From Sphingopyxis sp. OPL5 (GTDB taxonomy: Bacteria; Pseudomonadota; Alphaproteobacteria; Sphingomonadales; Sphingomonadaceae): a stretch of DNA of 64,000 nt. The notes under the pieces were generated by a model that ran no database searches, was not told the DNA's origin, and saw nothing but the letters and a program-made list of their open reading frames with translations. Of this stretch, positions 16,540 to 24,948 are shown piece by piece. How positions within the stretch are numbered: position 1 is the first letter of the stretch; each line of letters starts with the position of its first letter. The position numbers and the translations under genes were made by a program. The stretch spans positions 2,350,001 through 2,414,000 of the forward strand of contig NZ_CP060725.1 in NCBI RefSeq assembly GCF_003797775.2. Reading direction: 5' to 3'.

Positions 16540-17121
16540 ATGGTCAAGCTCAACAAGATCTACACGCGCACCGGCGACGACGGCACCACCGGGCTCGTCG
16601 ACGGTTCGCGCATCGCCAAGTCCGACGCGCTGATGGCGGCGATCGGCGACGTCGACGAAGCGAACAGTGCGGTCGGTATCGCCGCCGCCGCGCTCGACCC
16701 CGCCAGCGACGAAGCGGCGATGCTGTCGCGCATCCAGAACGAGCTGTTCGACCTCGGCGCCGATCTCGCCACCCCCGCCGATATCCAGTTCGGTTTCGGT
16801 CCGCACGCGATGGCGCTGCGCATCGTGCCCACGCAAATCGCGCGGCTCGAGGACGAGATCGACGCGATGAACGAGCATCTCGGCGCGCTCAAAAGCTTCA
16901 TCCTGCCCGGCGGCACCGAGGCGGCGGCGCGGCTCCACCTCGCGCGCGCCATCGCCCGCCGTGCCGAACGCGCGGCGGTCGCCGCGGGGGCGACCCGCGA
17001 CCTCAACCCGCTCGCGCTCACCTATCTCAACCGCCTCTCGGACCATCTGTTCGTGCTGACGCGCCACCTCAACGCCGCGGCGGGCGGTGACATCCTCTGG
17101 AAGCCTGGCGCGACGCGCTGA
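16540..17121 (+). CDS. Cob(I)alamin adenosyltransferase (PduO type)
   Basis: A 193-residue enzyme that makes adenosylcobalamin from cob(I)alamin and ATP. The ATP-binding N-terminal motif YTRTGDDGTTGL is intact, and the five-helix bundle has the family's RIQNELFDLGADLA, FILPGG and ARAIARRAERAA. The length is typical of PduO/MMAB enzymes. No cobalamin riboswitch is visible upstream, and the gene follows a HIG1 gene by 20 bp. It would support B12-dependent enzymes such as methylmalonyl-CoA mutase, which are not in the window. Confidence 0.93.
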   Translation: MVKLNKIYTRTGDDGTTGLVDGSRIAKSDALMAAIGDVDEANSAVGIAAAALDPASDEAAMLSRIQNELFDLGADLATPADIQFGFGPHAMALRIVPTQIARLEDEIDAMNEHLGALKSFILPGGTEAAARLHLARAIARRAERAAVAAGATRDLNPLALTYLNRLSDHLFVLTRHLNAAAGGDILWKPGATR

Positions 17122-17123
17122 GA

Positions 17124-17259
17124 CAATCCTCCCTGTGGCGAAGCCATGGGGAGGTGGCAGCGCGAAGCGCTGACGGAGGGGCTATGACGCGGCGTTGCGG
17201 CCCCTCCACCACCCTTCGGGCGGTCCCCCTCCCCATCGCTGCGCGACGGGGAGGATTGC
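17124..17259. repeat. Dispersed inverted-repeat element between pduO and egtB
   Basis: Outer arms AATCCTCCC and GGGAGGATT bracket about 135 bp holding several inner dyads (GGGGAGGTGGCAGCGCGAAGC; CGGAGGGGCT with GGCCCCTCC). It has the look of a dispersed miniature element of sphingomonad genomes and ends about 95 bp before egtB. No ORF in it is supported. Confidence 0.7.
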
Positions 17260-17272
17260 TTATCGTTCCCCA

Positions 17273-17287
17273 AATGTTCTAGACATT
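17273..17287. promoter_or_regulatory. Dyad upstream of egtB
   Basis: AATGTTCTAGACATT has complementary 5-bp ends (AATGT/ACATT) around TTCTAG-like core bases, 69 bp before the egtB start. The position suits an operator for the ergothioneine unit. No known regulator can be named from the sequence alone. Confidence 0.3.
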
Positions 17288-17355
17288 CTCTCGCCCTGTA
17301 ACCATATTCCTCCTCCGCTGCGAAACCGAATCACCGTCCGGGGGATTGTCTCAAC

Positions 17356-18666
17356 ATGGCCAGCCGCACCGATGCTCCGCTGATAGTCCAACTTGCCGAT
17401 CTGGCAGCAGAGCTGACGCAGCGCTTCGCCGCGACGCGCCGCCTGTCGCTCGATCTCGTCGCGACCCTGTCCGACGCCGATGCCAGCGCGCAGTCGATGC
17501 CCGACGCGTCGCCCGCCAAATGGCACCTCGCGCATACGAGCTGGTTCTTCGAAACCTTCGTCCTGCGCGACCATGTGCCGGGCTATGTCTTGTTCGACGC
17601 CCGCTACCCCTTTCTTTTCAACAGCTATTATGACGCCGAGGGGCCGCGCCACGCGCGGCCGCAGCGCGGGCTGCTGACGCGTCCGTCGCTCGACGAAATC
17701 CGCATCTGGCGCGCCCATGTCGACACCGCGGTGCAGAGCGCGCTGCCCGACCTGTCGCGCGCCGCGCTGGCGCTGGTCGAACTCGGCCTCCATCATGAAC
17801 AACAGCATCAGGAACTGCTGCTCACCGACCTGAAGCATCTTTTCGCGCAAAACCCGCTCGGCCCCGCCGCATGGGAAAAAAGTGCAATCGCGAATGAAGT
17901 TGCACAGTTTTCTGCGCCTTCTGCCGCATCGGGCGATGCCGGCGCGATCCGCTGGGTGAAGGGTGCCGAGGGCGTGGTTTCGGTCGGCCACGGCGGCGAC
18001 GATTTTGCATTCGACTGTGAAGGTCCGCAGTTTTCGGCGCTTCTCACCCCGCACGCCTTGGCCAGCCGCCCCGTCACCAATGGCGAATGGCAGCAATTTA
18101 TCGCCGACGGCGGCTATCATACCGCGTCGCTCTGGCTCAGCGACGGCTGGGCGTGGGTGCAGCGCGAGGATGTCGAGGCGCCCGCCTACTGGCGCGACGG
18201 GCGGCAATTCACGCTTTCGGGCTGGCGCGATATCGACGCGCACGCGCCCGTCACCCACATCAGCTTTTTCGAGGCCGACGCCTTCGCCAGCTGGGCCGGC
18301 GCGCGGTTGCCGACCGAAATCGAGTGGGAGGCCGCAGCCGCGGCGCTCGACCCCGCATCGGGCGACCAGCTCGACGGCGCCGGACCCGTCCAGCCATCCG
18401 CCGAACCCGCCGCCGACATCGGTCTGCAACAGATGTTCGGCAGCGTGTGGGAATGGACCGGCAGCGCCTATCGCCCCTATCCCGGCTTCCGCGCCGCACC
18501 CGGCGCGGTCGGCGAATATAATGGCAAGTTCATGAGCGGCCAGTTCGTCCTGCGCGGCGGCAGCTGTGCGACCCCGCGCGGCCATCTGCGCGCCTCCTAC
18601 CGCAATTTCTTCTATCCCCACCAGCGCTGGCAGTTCACCGGCGTGCGGCTAGCCAAGGATCTCTGA
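17356..18666 (+). CDS. egtB: Ergothioneine biosynthesis sulfoxide synthase EgtB
   Basis: A 436-residue non-haem iron enzyme that joins a thiol donor to trimethylhistidine in ergothioneine synthesis. The N-terminal DinB-like domain (to about residue 160) carries the iron-binding HX3HXE motif in LHHEQQHQELL, with another His in AKWHLAHTSWFFETF. The C-terminal FGE-sulfatase domain follows (RPVTNGEW, RLPTEIEWEAAA, GSVWEWTGSAY, RGGSC.TPRGHLRASYRNFF). The next gene, egtD, starts 1 bp after its stop, supporting the call. No egtA or egtC is adjacent, so the donor may be cysteine or supplied elsewhere. Confidence 0.94.
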   Translation: MASRTDAPLIVQLADLAAELTQRFAATRRLSLDLVATLSDADASAQSMPDASPAKWHLAHTSWFFETFVLRDHVPGYVLFDARYPFLFNSYYDAEGPRHARPQRGLLTRPSLDEIRIWRAHVDTAVQSALPDLSRAALALVELGLHHEQQHQELLLTDLKHLFAQNPLGPAAWEKSAIANEVAQFSAPSAASGDAGAIRWVKGAEGVVSVGHGGDDFAFDCEGPQFSALLTPHALASRPVTNGEWQQFIADGGYHTASLWLSDGWAWVQREDVEAPAYWRDGRQFTLSGWRDIDAHAPVTHISFFEADAFASWAGARLPTEIEWEAAAAALDPASGDQLDGAGPVQPSAEPAADIGLQQMFGSVWEWTGSAYRPYPGFRAAPGAVGEYNGKFMSGQFVLRGGSCATPRGHLRASYRNFFYPHQRWQFTGVRLAKDL

Positions 18667-18667
18667 C

Positions 18668-19654
18668 ATGGGTGTCGTTCGCAATCTCCGCCAGGTCGAT
18701 GCCGATGCCGCAGGGATCGATATCGCCTTTCGCGCCGACGTCCATGCGGGATTGTCGCAGGCGCAAAAGGCGGTGCCGGCGCGCTGGTTCTACGACGCGA
18801 CGGGATCGGCGTTGTTCGAGGATATCACGACGCTCCCCGAATATTATCCGACGCGCAGCGAGACCGACCTGCTCAAACGCCATGCCGGCGAAATGGCCGC
18901 GGCGATCGGCCCCGGCCGCGCGGTGGTCGAACTGGGATCGGGCAGCTCGACCAAGACGCCGCTGCTGCTCGAAGCGATCCGTCCCGCCGCCTATGTCCCG
19001 GTCGATATTTCGGGCGATTTCCTGCGCGAAAGTTCGGACGCGCTCGCCGTGCGCTTCCCGGGGCTCGCCATCTATCCGGTCGAGGCCGATTTCACCCAGC
19101 GCGTCGCGCTGCCGCGCGAAATCTGCCCGCTGCCAAAGCTGGGGTTCTTTCCCGGCTCGACGATCGGCAACATGGTCGCGCGCACCGCGATCGACCTGCT
19201 GCGCAACTGGCGCGAGGCGCTCGGCGACGGTTCGCTGCTGCTGATCGGTATCGACCGGATCAAGGATATCGCGGTCCTCGAACGCGCCTATGACGATCCG
19301 GCGGGGGTGACTGCGACGTTCAACCTCAACCTGCTCACCCGCATCAACCGCGAACTCGGCGGTACGATCCCGGTCGACAATTTCCTTCACCGCGCCGTCT
19401 GGGACGACGTCCATGCGCGGATCGAAATGCACCTCGTCGCCGCCTGCGACATGGACTTCACCGTCGACGGCCGCCGTTATCATATGGCGAAGGGCGAGAC
19501 GATCCACAGCGAGAACAGCCATAAATACGGAGCCCGCGACGCGAACCTGCTGCTCCGCGCCAGCGGCTGGACCCCGGTCGCGACGTGGGACGATGCCGAT
19601 CCCGCCTTTGCCTTGATCCTTGCCGAAGCGACCGCCTTCCGCTCGGCCCCCTGA
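18668..19654 (+). CDS. egtD: L-histidine N(alpha)-methyltransferase EgtD
   Basis: A 328-residue SAM-dependent methyltransferase that trimethylates histidine to hercynine, the first step of ergothioneine synthesis. The SAM-binding motif is VVELGSGSSTKT. The family motifs KAVPARWFYDATGSALFEDIT and LPEYYPTRSETDLL near the N-terminus and FFPGSTIGNM are present, as is the C-terminal SHKY. It lies 1 bp after egtB, so the two steps are co-expressed. Confidence 0.94.
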   Translation: MGVVRNLRQVDADAAGIDIAFRADVHAGLSQAQKAVPARWFYDATGSALFEDITTLPEYYPTRSETDLLKRHAGEMAAAIGPGRAVVELGSGSSTKTPLLLEAIRPAAYVPVDISGDFLRESSDALAVRFPGLAIYPVEADFTQRVALPREICPLPKLGFFPGSTIGNMVARTAIDLLRNWREALGDGSLLLIGIDRIKDIAVLERAYDDPAGVTATFNLNLLTRINRELGGTIPVDNFLHRAVWDDVHARIEMHLVAACDMDFTVDGRRYHMAKGETIHSENSHKYGARDANLLLRASGWTPVATWDDADPAFALILAEATAFRSAP

Positions 19655-19723
19655 CGCTCCATCCCTTGACGCGCCAGCCCGAAGCCGTAGGGCACGCGCA
19701 TATTTTCAGCGAAAGGGCGGATC

Positions 19724-20590
19724 ATGATCGTAGGTGTTATCGGCGCGGGCCAGATGGGCGCGGGCATCGCGCAGGTTTCGGCGGGCGCTGGCCATGACGT
19801 ACTGCTCTCCGACATCGACCTCGCGCGCGCCGAAGCGGGCAAGGCGGGCATCGCCAAGGGCCTCGGTCGCCTCGTGACCAAGGAAAAGATGAGCCAGGGC
19901 GATGCCGACGCGCTGCTGGCGCGTATCACCCCGGTCGCCGACCATAAAGCCTTCGCCCCCGCCGACCTCGTGATCGAGGCGGCGACCGAGCGCGAGGAGA
20001 TCAAGCGCGCGATCTTCGCCAGCGTCGGCCCGCACCTCTCGGCGACCGCGATCCTCGCCAGCAACACCAGCTCGATTCCGATCACCCGCCTCGCGCAGGC
20101 GGCGCCCGACCCGGCGCGCTTCATCGGGGTGCATTTCTTCAACCCGGTCCCCGTCATGGGGCTGATCGAACTGATCCGCGGCCTCGCGACCAGCGACGCG
20201 ACGCTTCAGACGGTCGAGGCCTATGGCCGCGGGCTCGGCAAGCAGATCGTCCACGCCAACGACGCGCCGGGCTTCATCGTCAACCGCGTGCTGATGCCGC
20301 TGATCAACGAGGCGATCTTCGCGCTCGGCGAAGGCGTCGCGACGATGCAGGACATCGACGCCGGCTGCCGCTTGGGTCTCAACCATCCGATGGGCCCGAT
20401 CACGCTCGCCGACTTCATCGGACTCGACACCTGCCTCGAAATCATCCGCGTACTGCAGAGCGGTACCGGCGACCCCAAATTCCGCCCGGCACCTTTGCTT
20501 GTTCAATATGTCGAGGCGGGCTGGGTCGGCAAAAAGGCCGGGCGCGGTTTCTACGACTGGACCGGCGAGGCGCCGGTTCCGACGCGCTGA
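19724..20590 (+). CDS. 3-hydroxybutyryl-CoA dehydrogenase
   Basis: A 288-residue 3-hydroxyacyl-CoA dehydrogenase. The NAD-binding motif is GAGQMGAGIAQVSA. The catalytic His lies in FIGVHFFNPVPVMGLIE, followed by PGFIVNRVLMPLINEA and GLNHPMGPITLADFIGLD. Length and motifs fit the stand-alone PaaH/Hbd type rather than the fused FadB. GAAAGGGCGGATC precedes the start. It could serve beta-oxidation or polyhydroxybutyrate metabolism, and it is not obviously in an operon. Confidence 0.93.
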   Translation: MIVGVIGAGQMGAGIAQVSAGAGHDVLLSDIDLARAEAGKAGIAKGLGRLVTKEKMSQGDADALLARITPVADHKAFAPADLVIEAATEREEIKRAIFASVGPHLSATAILASNTSSIPITRLAQAAPDPARFIGVHFFNPVPVMGLIELIRGLATSDATLQTVEAYGRGLGKQIVHANDAPGFIVNRVLMPLINEAIFALGEGVATMQDIDAGCRLGLNHPMGPITLADFIGLDTCLEIIRVLQSGTGDPKFRPAPLLVQYVEAGWVGKKAGRGFYDWTGEAPVPTR

Positions 20591-20712
20591 GCCTCCGGGG
20601 CTGTCCTTGTTGCGGCTGGACGCGGCTTGGTGCGTCGCGCAATAACGGGTCGGGAGCCGAATGTCGTTTGAGGCGTTAGCGGACTAATGGTGCGTCATAG
20701 CAGGAGCCTGAT

Positions 20713-21201
20713 ATGCAACGGAAATCCTTAGTCCTCCTCGCCCTTTCCGGTCTCGTCTTCGCGCCGTCGGCGCACGCCCAGAAAGGCGCGCCCGAGGATT
20801 CGACGATCAAGGATACCGCCAATTCGGTGACCGAGCCGTTCGACGGCAAGGAAGTCCCGGAAAAATTGCTGGCGATCCAGGGCGCGCCCTATTCGCTCGC
20901 GGGCATGGGCAAATGCGCGGCGATCGTTCAGGAAATCACCGAACTCGATGCGGTACTCGGCCCCGATGTCAACGAACAGGTCGACGAGAGCCGGGCCAAG
21001 AAGCGCGAGCAGACCGCCGGCCGCGTCGCGGGTAATGTGGCGGGATCGATCATTCCGTTTCGCGGTCTCATCGGCGAGGTCACCGGCGCCAACGCCGAAC
21101 GGCGGCGCTATGCGGCGGCGGTCTATGCCGGAACGGTGCGTCGCGGCTTTCTGAAAGGCGTCGGACTCGAGCGCGGCTGCAAGGCGCCCGCACGGCCATA
21201 A
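20713..21201 (+). CDS. Secreted protein of unknown function
   Basis: A 162-residue protein with a clear signal peptide, MQRKSLVLLALSGLVFAPSAHA cut after AHA. The mature part has two cysteines (GKCAAIV and RGCKAPA) and a mildly amphipathic helix-rich centre with a glycine-containing stretch (RVAGNVAGSIIPFRGLIGEVTG) that may touch the membrane. AGGAG stands 7 bp before the ATG. I do not recognise a family. It is followed closely by the epoxide hydrolase gene. Confidence 0.75.
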   Translation: MQRKSLVLLALSGLVFAPSAHAQKGAPEDSTIKDTANSVTEPFDGKEVPEKLLAIQGAPYSLAGMGKCAAIVQEITELDAVLGPDVNEQVDESRAKKREQTAGRVAGNVAGSIIPFRGLIGEVTGANAERRRYAAAVYAGTVRRGFLKGVGLERGCKAPARP

Positions 21202-21236
21202 GCCCGAAACCGGGGGCAAGAGGGGGAGAGAAAATC

Positions 21237-22379
21237 ATGCAGGTCGGCACCATCCGTCCGTTCACGATCGACGTGCCGCAATCGGCGCTCGACGACCTCA
21301 AGGCGCGGCTCGCGAACACGCGCTGGCCCGAACAGGAAACGGTCGGCGACTGGGACCAGGGTGTGCCGCTCGCCTATGCGCAGCAGCTCGCGGCCTATTG
21401 GCGCGACCACTACGACTGGCGGCGGATCGAGGCGCGGCTCAATGCCTGGCCCAATTATCTGGTCGAGATCGACGGCCTCGATATCCACTTTCTCCACATC
21501 CGCTCGGACAATCCCGACGCGCGGCCGCTCGTCCTCACCCATGGCTGGCCGGGGTCGGTGATCGAGTTCCTCGACGTCATCGAACCGCTGTCGGCCGACT
21601 ATCATCTCGTCATCCCCTCGCTCCCCGGCTACGGCTTTTCGGGCAAGCCGGCCGAGGCGAAATGGGGCGTCGAACATATCGCGGCGGCGTGGGACGCGCT
21701 GATGGTCGCGCTCGGTTATACCCGCTATTTCGCGCAGGGCGGCGACTGGGGCAGCGCGGTGACCTGCGCGATCGGCGGCAACCACGCCGACCATTGCGCC
21801 GGCATCCACGTCAACATGATCGTCGGCCAGCCCGATCCCGCCACGATGGCCGACCTCACCGACGACGAGAAGGCCTATCTCGCGCGCTTCCAATGGTACC
21901 GGACCAAGGACAATGGCTATTCGACCCAGCATGCGACCCGCCCGCAGACGATCGGCTATGGCCTCGCCGATTCGCCGGTCGGCCAGATGTGCTGGATCGT
22001 CGAGAAATGCCATGGCTGGACCGACTGCGGCCACCAGCCCGGCGGCCAGTCGATCGGCGGCCATCCCGAAAACGCGCTGTCGAAGGATGCCATGCTCGAC
22101 ACCGTCAGCCTCTATTGGCTGACCAACAGCGCGGCGTCGTCGGCGCGGCTCTATTGGCACAGCTTCGCAGAGTTCGGCTTCGGCGAAATCCATGTGCCGA
22201 CCGGATGCAGCCTGTTCCCGCTCGAAATCATGCGGCTGTCGCGGCGCTGGGCCGAGGGGCGCTACAAGAATATCGTCTACTGGAACGAACTCGACCGCGG
22301 CGGTCATTTCGCCGCATGGGAACAGCCGGACCTCTTTGTCGAAGAGGTCCGGGCGGCCCTCGGCGCCATGAGCTTATAG
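21237..22379 (+). CDS. Epoxide hydrolase (alpha/beta-hydrolase, EHN domain)
   Basis: A 380-residue enzyme with the N-terminal EHN domain (RPFTIDVPQSALDDLKARL, ANTRWPE) followed by an alpha/beta-hydrolase core. The oxyanion region is THGWPGS and the nucleophile Asp is in QGGDWGS. The catalytic His is in RGGHFAAWEQPDLF near the C-terminus. It opens epoxides to diols. GGGGGAGAG precedes the ATG. Its stop overlaps that of the convergent MliC-like gene by 6 bp. Length is normal for the microsomal-type family. Confidence 0.93.
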   Translation: MQVGTIRPFTIDVPQSALDDLKARLANTRWPEQETVGDWDQGVPLAYAQQLAAYWRDHYDWRRIEARLNAWPNYLVEIDGLDIHFLHIRSDNPDARPLVLTHGWPGSVIEFLDVIEPLSADYHLVIPSLPGYGFSGKPAEAKWGVEHIAAAWDALMVALGYTRYFAQGGDWGSAVTCAIGGNHADHCAGIHVNMIVGQPDPATMADLTDDEKAYLARFQWYRTKDNGYSTQHATRPQTIGYGLADSPVGQMCWIVEKCHGWTDCGHQPGGQSIGGHPENALSKDAMLDTVSLYWLTNSAASSARLYWHSFAEFGFGEIHVPTGCSLFPLEIMRLSRRWAEGRYKNIVYWNELDRGGHFAAWEQPDLFVEEVRAALGAMSL

Positions 22380-22688
22380 CGGCGTCATCACGACCTGGCA
22401 GCGTTCGGCGGCGCTGCGGACGGCGGTGTTCCACGTCACCTCATTGCCGTTGCGGGCGAGCCGTGCCCCGGTCTTGTTTTCATAGACCGACCCGCCCGTC
22501 GACGGCGTCTGTTTCAGCACCAGCGTCCGCATCCCGTTGACGCGCACGATCGCGCCATTGCCGGTATAGTTGACGTTGAGCCGGGTGCCGCCGCTGCAGG
22601 CATAGCTGGTGCCGGTCTGGCGCGGGACCGAGGCGCAACCGCCGAGCGCAGTCCCGGCTGCGGCCAGCAGGATGATTGTCCGTTTCAT
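22374..22688 (-). CDS. MliC-like lipoprotein (putative C-type lysozyme inhibitor)
   Basis: A 104-residue lipoprotein starting MKRTIILLAAAGTALGGCAS, with GGC as lipobox; AAGGGGAAGG precedes the ATG at 22688. After the anchor there is an MliC-like beta-barrel: SYACSGGTRLNVNYTGNGAIVRVNG, then KTGARLARNGNEVTWNT, with a disulfide-forming Cys pair. The family protects peptidoglycan from C-type lysozyme in the periplasm. The gene is probably co-transcribed with the beta/gamma-crystallin-like gene upstream (11 bp). Function is inferred from the family. Confidence 0.82.
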   Translation of the reverse strand: MKRTIILLAAAGTALGGCASVPRQTGTSYACSGGTRLNVNYTGNGAIVRVNGMRTLVLKQTPSTGGSVYENKTGARLARNGNEVTWNTAVRSAAERCQVVMTPL

Positions 22689-22699
22689 GGCCTTCCCCT

Positions 22700-23323
22700 T
22701 CAATAGCCCGAGCGGACGCAGAGCACATCGGCCAGATACTCGCGGCGATTGATCGTTTCCATATGCTCGCGTGCCGACCCGTTCCAGCCGATCGAGCGGC
22801 ACCAGGTATCAGCGGCGCGCGCGGCGCAGGCGGCGGTCGCCGACCCGTTGGCGCAGGCGAGGACGCGATAGCCGTTCGTCGATGGCTGGGTGTGGAATTC
22901 GGCGAAACTGCCGCGGGCGCTCTGGTCGTTCGCGGGCGGATTCGGGTTCCAGCCGCCTCCGCCGCCACCGCCTCCGCCGACCGGGCGGATCGACTGGACG
23001 GTCATCCCGCGCAGCACGCTGCCGAGCATCGGCGTGTCGCGGTCGACGGTGCGGCAATTGCCGCGATAGCGGGTCTTTTCGCACAGCTCCCAGCGGCCGC
23101 TGGCGACGCGGATCGAATTGACCGGCCAGGCGAGTCCGAGATCGGTCTTCGCCTCGCCGATGAAGACCGCCGGGCCGCGATAGGCGGCATCGCGATAGAT
23201 GGTCGCCTCGGGCGGGCGATAGAGCCGTTCTTCGGGGGTTTGCGCGTTCGAGGTGGCGAGCAGCCCCCCGGTCAGCGCCGCCGCGACGGCGCCGATGATG
23301 GACAGACGATGCACGGCTTTCAT
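22700..23323 (-). CDS. Secreted beta/gamma-crystallin-fold protein
   Basis: A 207-residue exported protein: signal peptide MKAVHRLSIIGAVAAAL through SNAQ, with GGGGAGAA before the ATG at 23323. The first half holds a beta/gamma-crystallin-like unit (ATIYRDAAYRGPAVFIGEAKTDL; WELCEKTRYRGNCRTVD), followed by a nine-glycine linker at about residues 118-126. The C-terminal part contains four further cysteines (VLACANGSATAACAARAADTWC) and resembles a small DUF domain. It may bind calcium. It lies upstream of the MliC-like gene on the same strand. Confidence 0.75.
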   Translation of the reverse strand: MKAVHRLSIIGAVAAALTGGLLATSNAQTPEERLYRPPEATIYRDAAYRGPAVFIGEAKTDLGLAWPVNSIRVASGRWELCEKTRYRGNCRTVDRDTPMLGSVLRGMTVQSIRPVGGGGGGGGGWNPNPPANDQSARGSFAEFHTQPSTNGYRVLACANGSATAACAARAADTWCRSIGWNGSAREHMETINRREYLADVLCVRSGY

Positions 23324-23448
23324 ACGTTCTCCCCTGCTGTGACTGCGACCCGGAGATTCGTTCAAGGCCGAGATTACAGCATGGGCGAAGGCCGCGCAAA
23401 CCTCATCGCGGCCAGAGCGGTACTAAGCTCGCATCGTTGCTTGCGAAA

Positions 23449-24798
23449 TCAGGGCCGGGCGGCGGGGGCCGGCGCGACCTCCGGTGCCGGCGTCGCCGCG
23501 GGGGCCGTCACCGGCGCGGCTGGTACGGGTTCCGGCGTGGTCAGCGGCGGGGTGACGCTCAGGATCAGCCCGGCGAGCGCTGCCGACATCAGGTTCGACA
23601 GGCTGCCCGCGAGCAGCGCCTTCAGCCCCAGCTTGGCGATCATCGGGCGCTGGTTGGGAGCCAGGCTGCCGGTGACCGCCATCTGGATCGCGATCGAGCT
23701 GAAATTGGCGAAACCGCACAGCGCAAAGGTGCCGATGGCGATCGACGCCGGCGACAACCCGCCGGCCTTTTGCATATTGCCGAGGTCGATGAAGGCGACG
23801 AATTCGTTGAGCACGATCTTGCTGCCGAACAGCGCGCCGACGGCGTCCGATTCGGACCAGGGCACGCCCATCAGCCACATCACCGGGCGGAAGATCTGGC
23901 CGATGATCGACTGGAACGACAGGCCGTCGACATGGAACCAGCCGCCGATCCCGGCGAGCAGCCCGTTGGCGAGCGCGACGAGCGCGACGAACGCCAGCAC
24001 CATCGCGCCGACCGCGACCGCCAGCTTGACGCCGGTCTGCGCACCCTGCGCCGCCGCCATGATGATGTTCGCGGGCTTTTCCTCGTCATGGCTCGCCTCG
24101 GGCATGACGATCGGTTCGATGCCGATATCCTTGGGGTCGTCGGGCATGATGATCTTGGCCATCAATATGCCGCCCGGCGCCGACATGAAGCTCGCGGCGA
24201 GCAGATAGGGAAGCAGATGCTCGCCGATCATGCCGGCATAGGCGCCGAGGATCGTGCCCGCGACACCCGCCATGCCGACGGTCATGATCGTGAACAGCTG
24301 CGACGGGGTCAGCCCGGCGAGATAGGGACGGATGACGAGCGGGCTTTCGCTCTGCCCGACGAAGATGTTTGCCGCCGCGCCCAGGCTTTCGACCTTGGTC
24401 ACGCCGGTGATCTTCTGGATGCCGCCGCCGACCCATTTGATGATCTGTTGCATCACGCCCAGATAATAGAGGACCGAGATCAGCGACGCGAAGAAGACGA
24501 TCACCGGCAGCGCGCCGATCGCGAACACCGCCTTGCCATAGGGCGGCTGGGTCAGCACCTCGCCGAACAGGAATTTGGTGCCCTCGTCGGCATAGCTCAG
24601 CAGGTTCGACACCCCGGTCGACATCGCGCCGATGATCGCGCGGCCCCATGGCGTGCCGAGCACGAGCAGCGCGAAACCGGCCTGCAGCAGGAAGGCGGGG
24701 ACGACGACGCGCGGGCGAATCCAGCGGCGGTTCGACGAAAACAGCACGGCGATCGCAAGCAGTGCGACGATGCCGAGCAGACCGATCAGGCGTTCCAT
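23449..24798 (-). CDS. Concentrative nucleoside transporter (NupC/CNT family)
   Basis: A 449-residue membrane protein starting MERLIGLLGIVALLAIAVLF. CNT family motifs include the GQSESPLVIRPYLAGLTPSQLFTIMTVG segment (here read in parts: GQSESPL, LTPSQLF, GMAGVAGTILGAY) and KIVLNEFVAF, and helices span most of the length. It imports nucleosides with protons or sodium. After the last helix (about residue 415) there is an unusual Pro/Ala-rich tail ending APAPAARP. It is divergent from the S9 peptidase, with a 150-bp gap between them. Confidence 0.9.
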   Translation of the reverse strand: MERLIGLLGIVALLAIAVLFSSNRRWIRPRVVVPAFLLQAGFALLVLGTPWGRAIIGAMSTGVSNLLSYADEGTKFLFGEVLTQPPYGKAVFAIGALPVIVFFASLISVLYYLGVMQQIIKWVGGGIQKITGVTKVESLGAAANIFVGQSESPLVIRPYLAGLTPSQLFTIMTVGMAGVAGTILGAYAGMIGEHLLPYLLAASFMSAPGGILMAKIIMPDDPKDIGIEPIVMPEASHDEEKPANIIMAAAQGAQTGVKLAVAVGAMVLAFVALVALANGLLAGIGGWFHVDGLSFQSIIGQIFRPVMWLMGVPWSESDAVGALFGSKIVLNEFVAFIDLGNMQKAGGLSPASIAIGTFALCGFANFSSIAIQMAVTGSLAPNQRPMIAKLGLKALLAGSLSNLMSAALAGLILSVTPPLTTPEPVPAAPVTAPAATPAPEVAPAPAARP

Positions 24799-24948
24799 AA
24801 TGTTGATGCGTCCCCCGCAAGTTTATTGCGCCTGTCTAGCGGGCTGGGCGGCGGGGGCAAGGGGCGGCGATCACGGCCTGCCGCAGCGATGACGCTTGGC
24901 GCGAGTGAATTTCCTTTATAGACATGGGGCTATTGTCTTGGGGGGCGC

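Noticed and set aside
16520..16540. Cobalamin riboswitch before the adenosyltransferase
   Set aside because: There is only a 20-bp gap, too short for a riboswitch, and no B12-box-like sequence upstream of the three-gene run.
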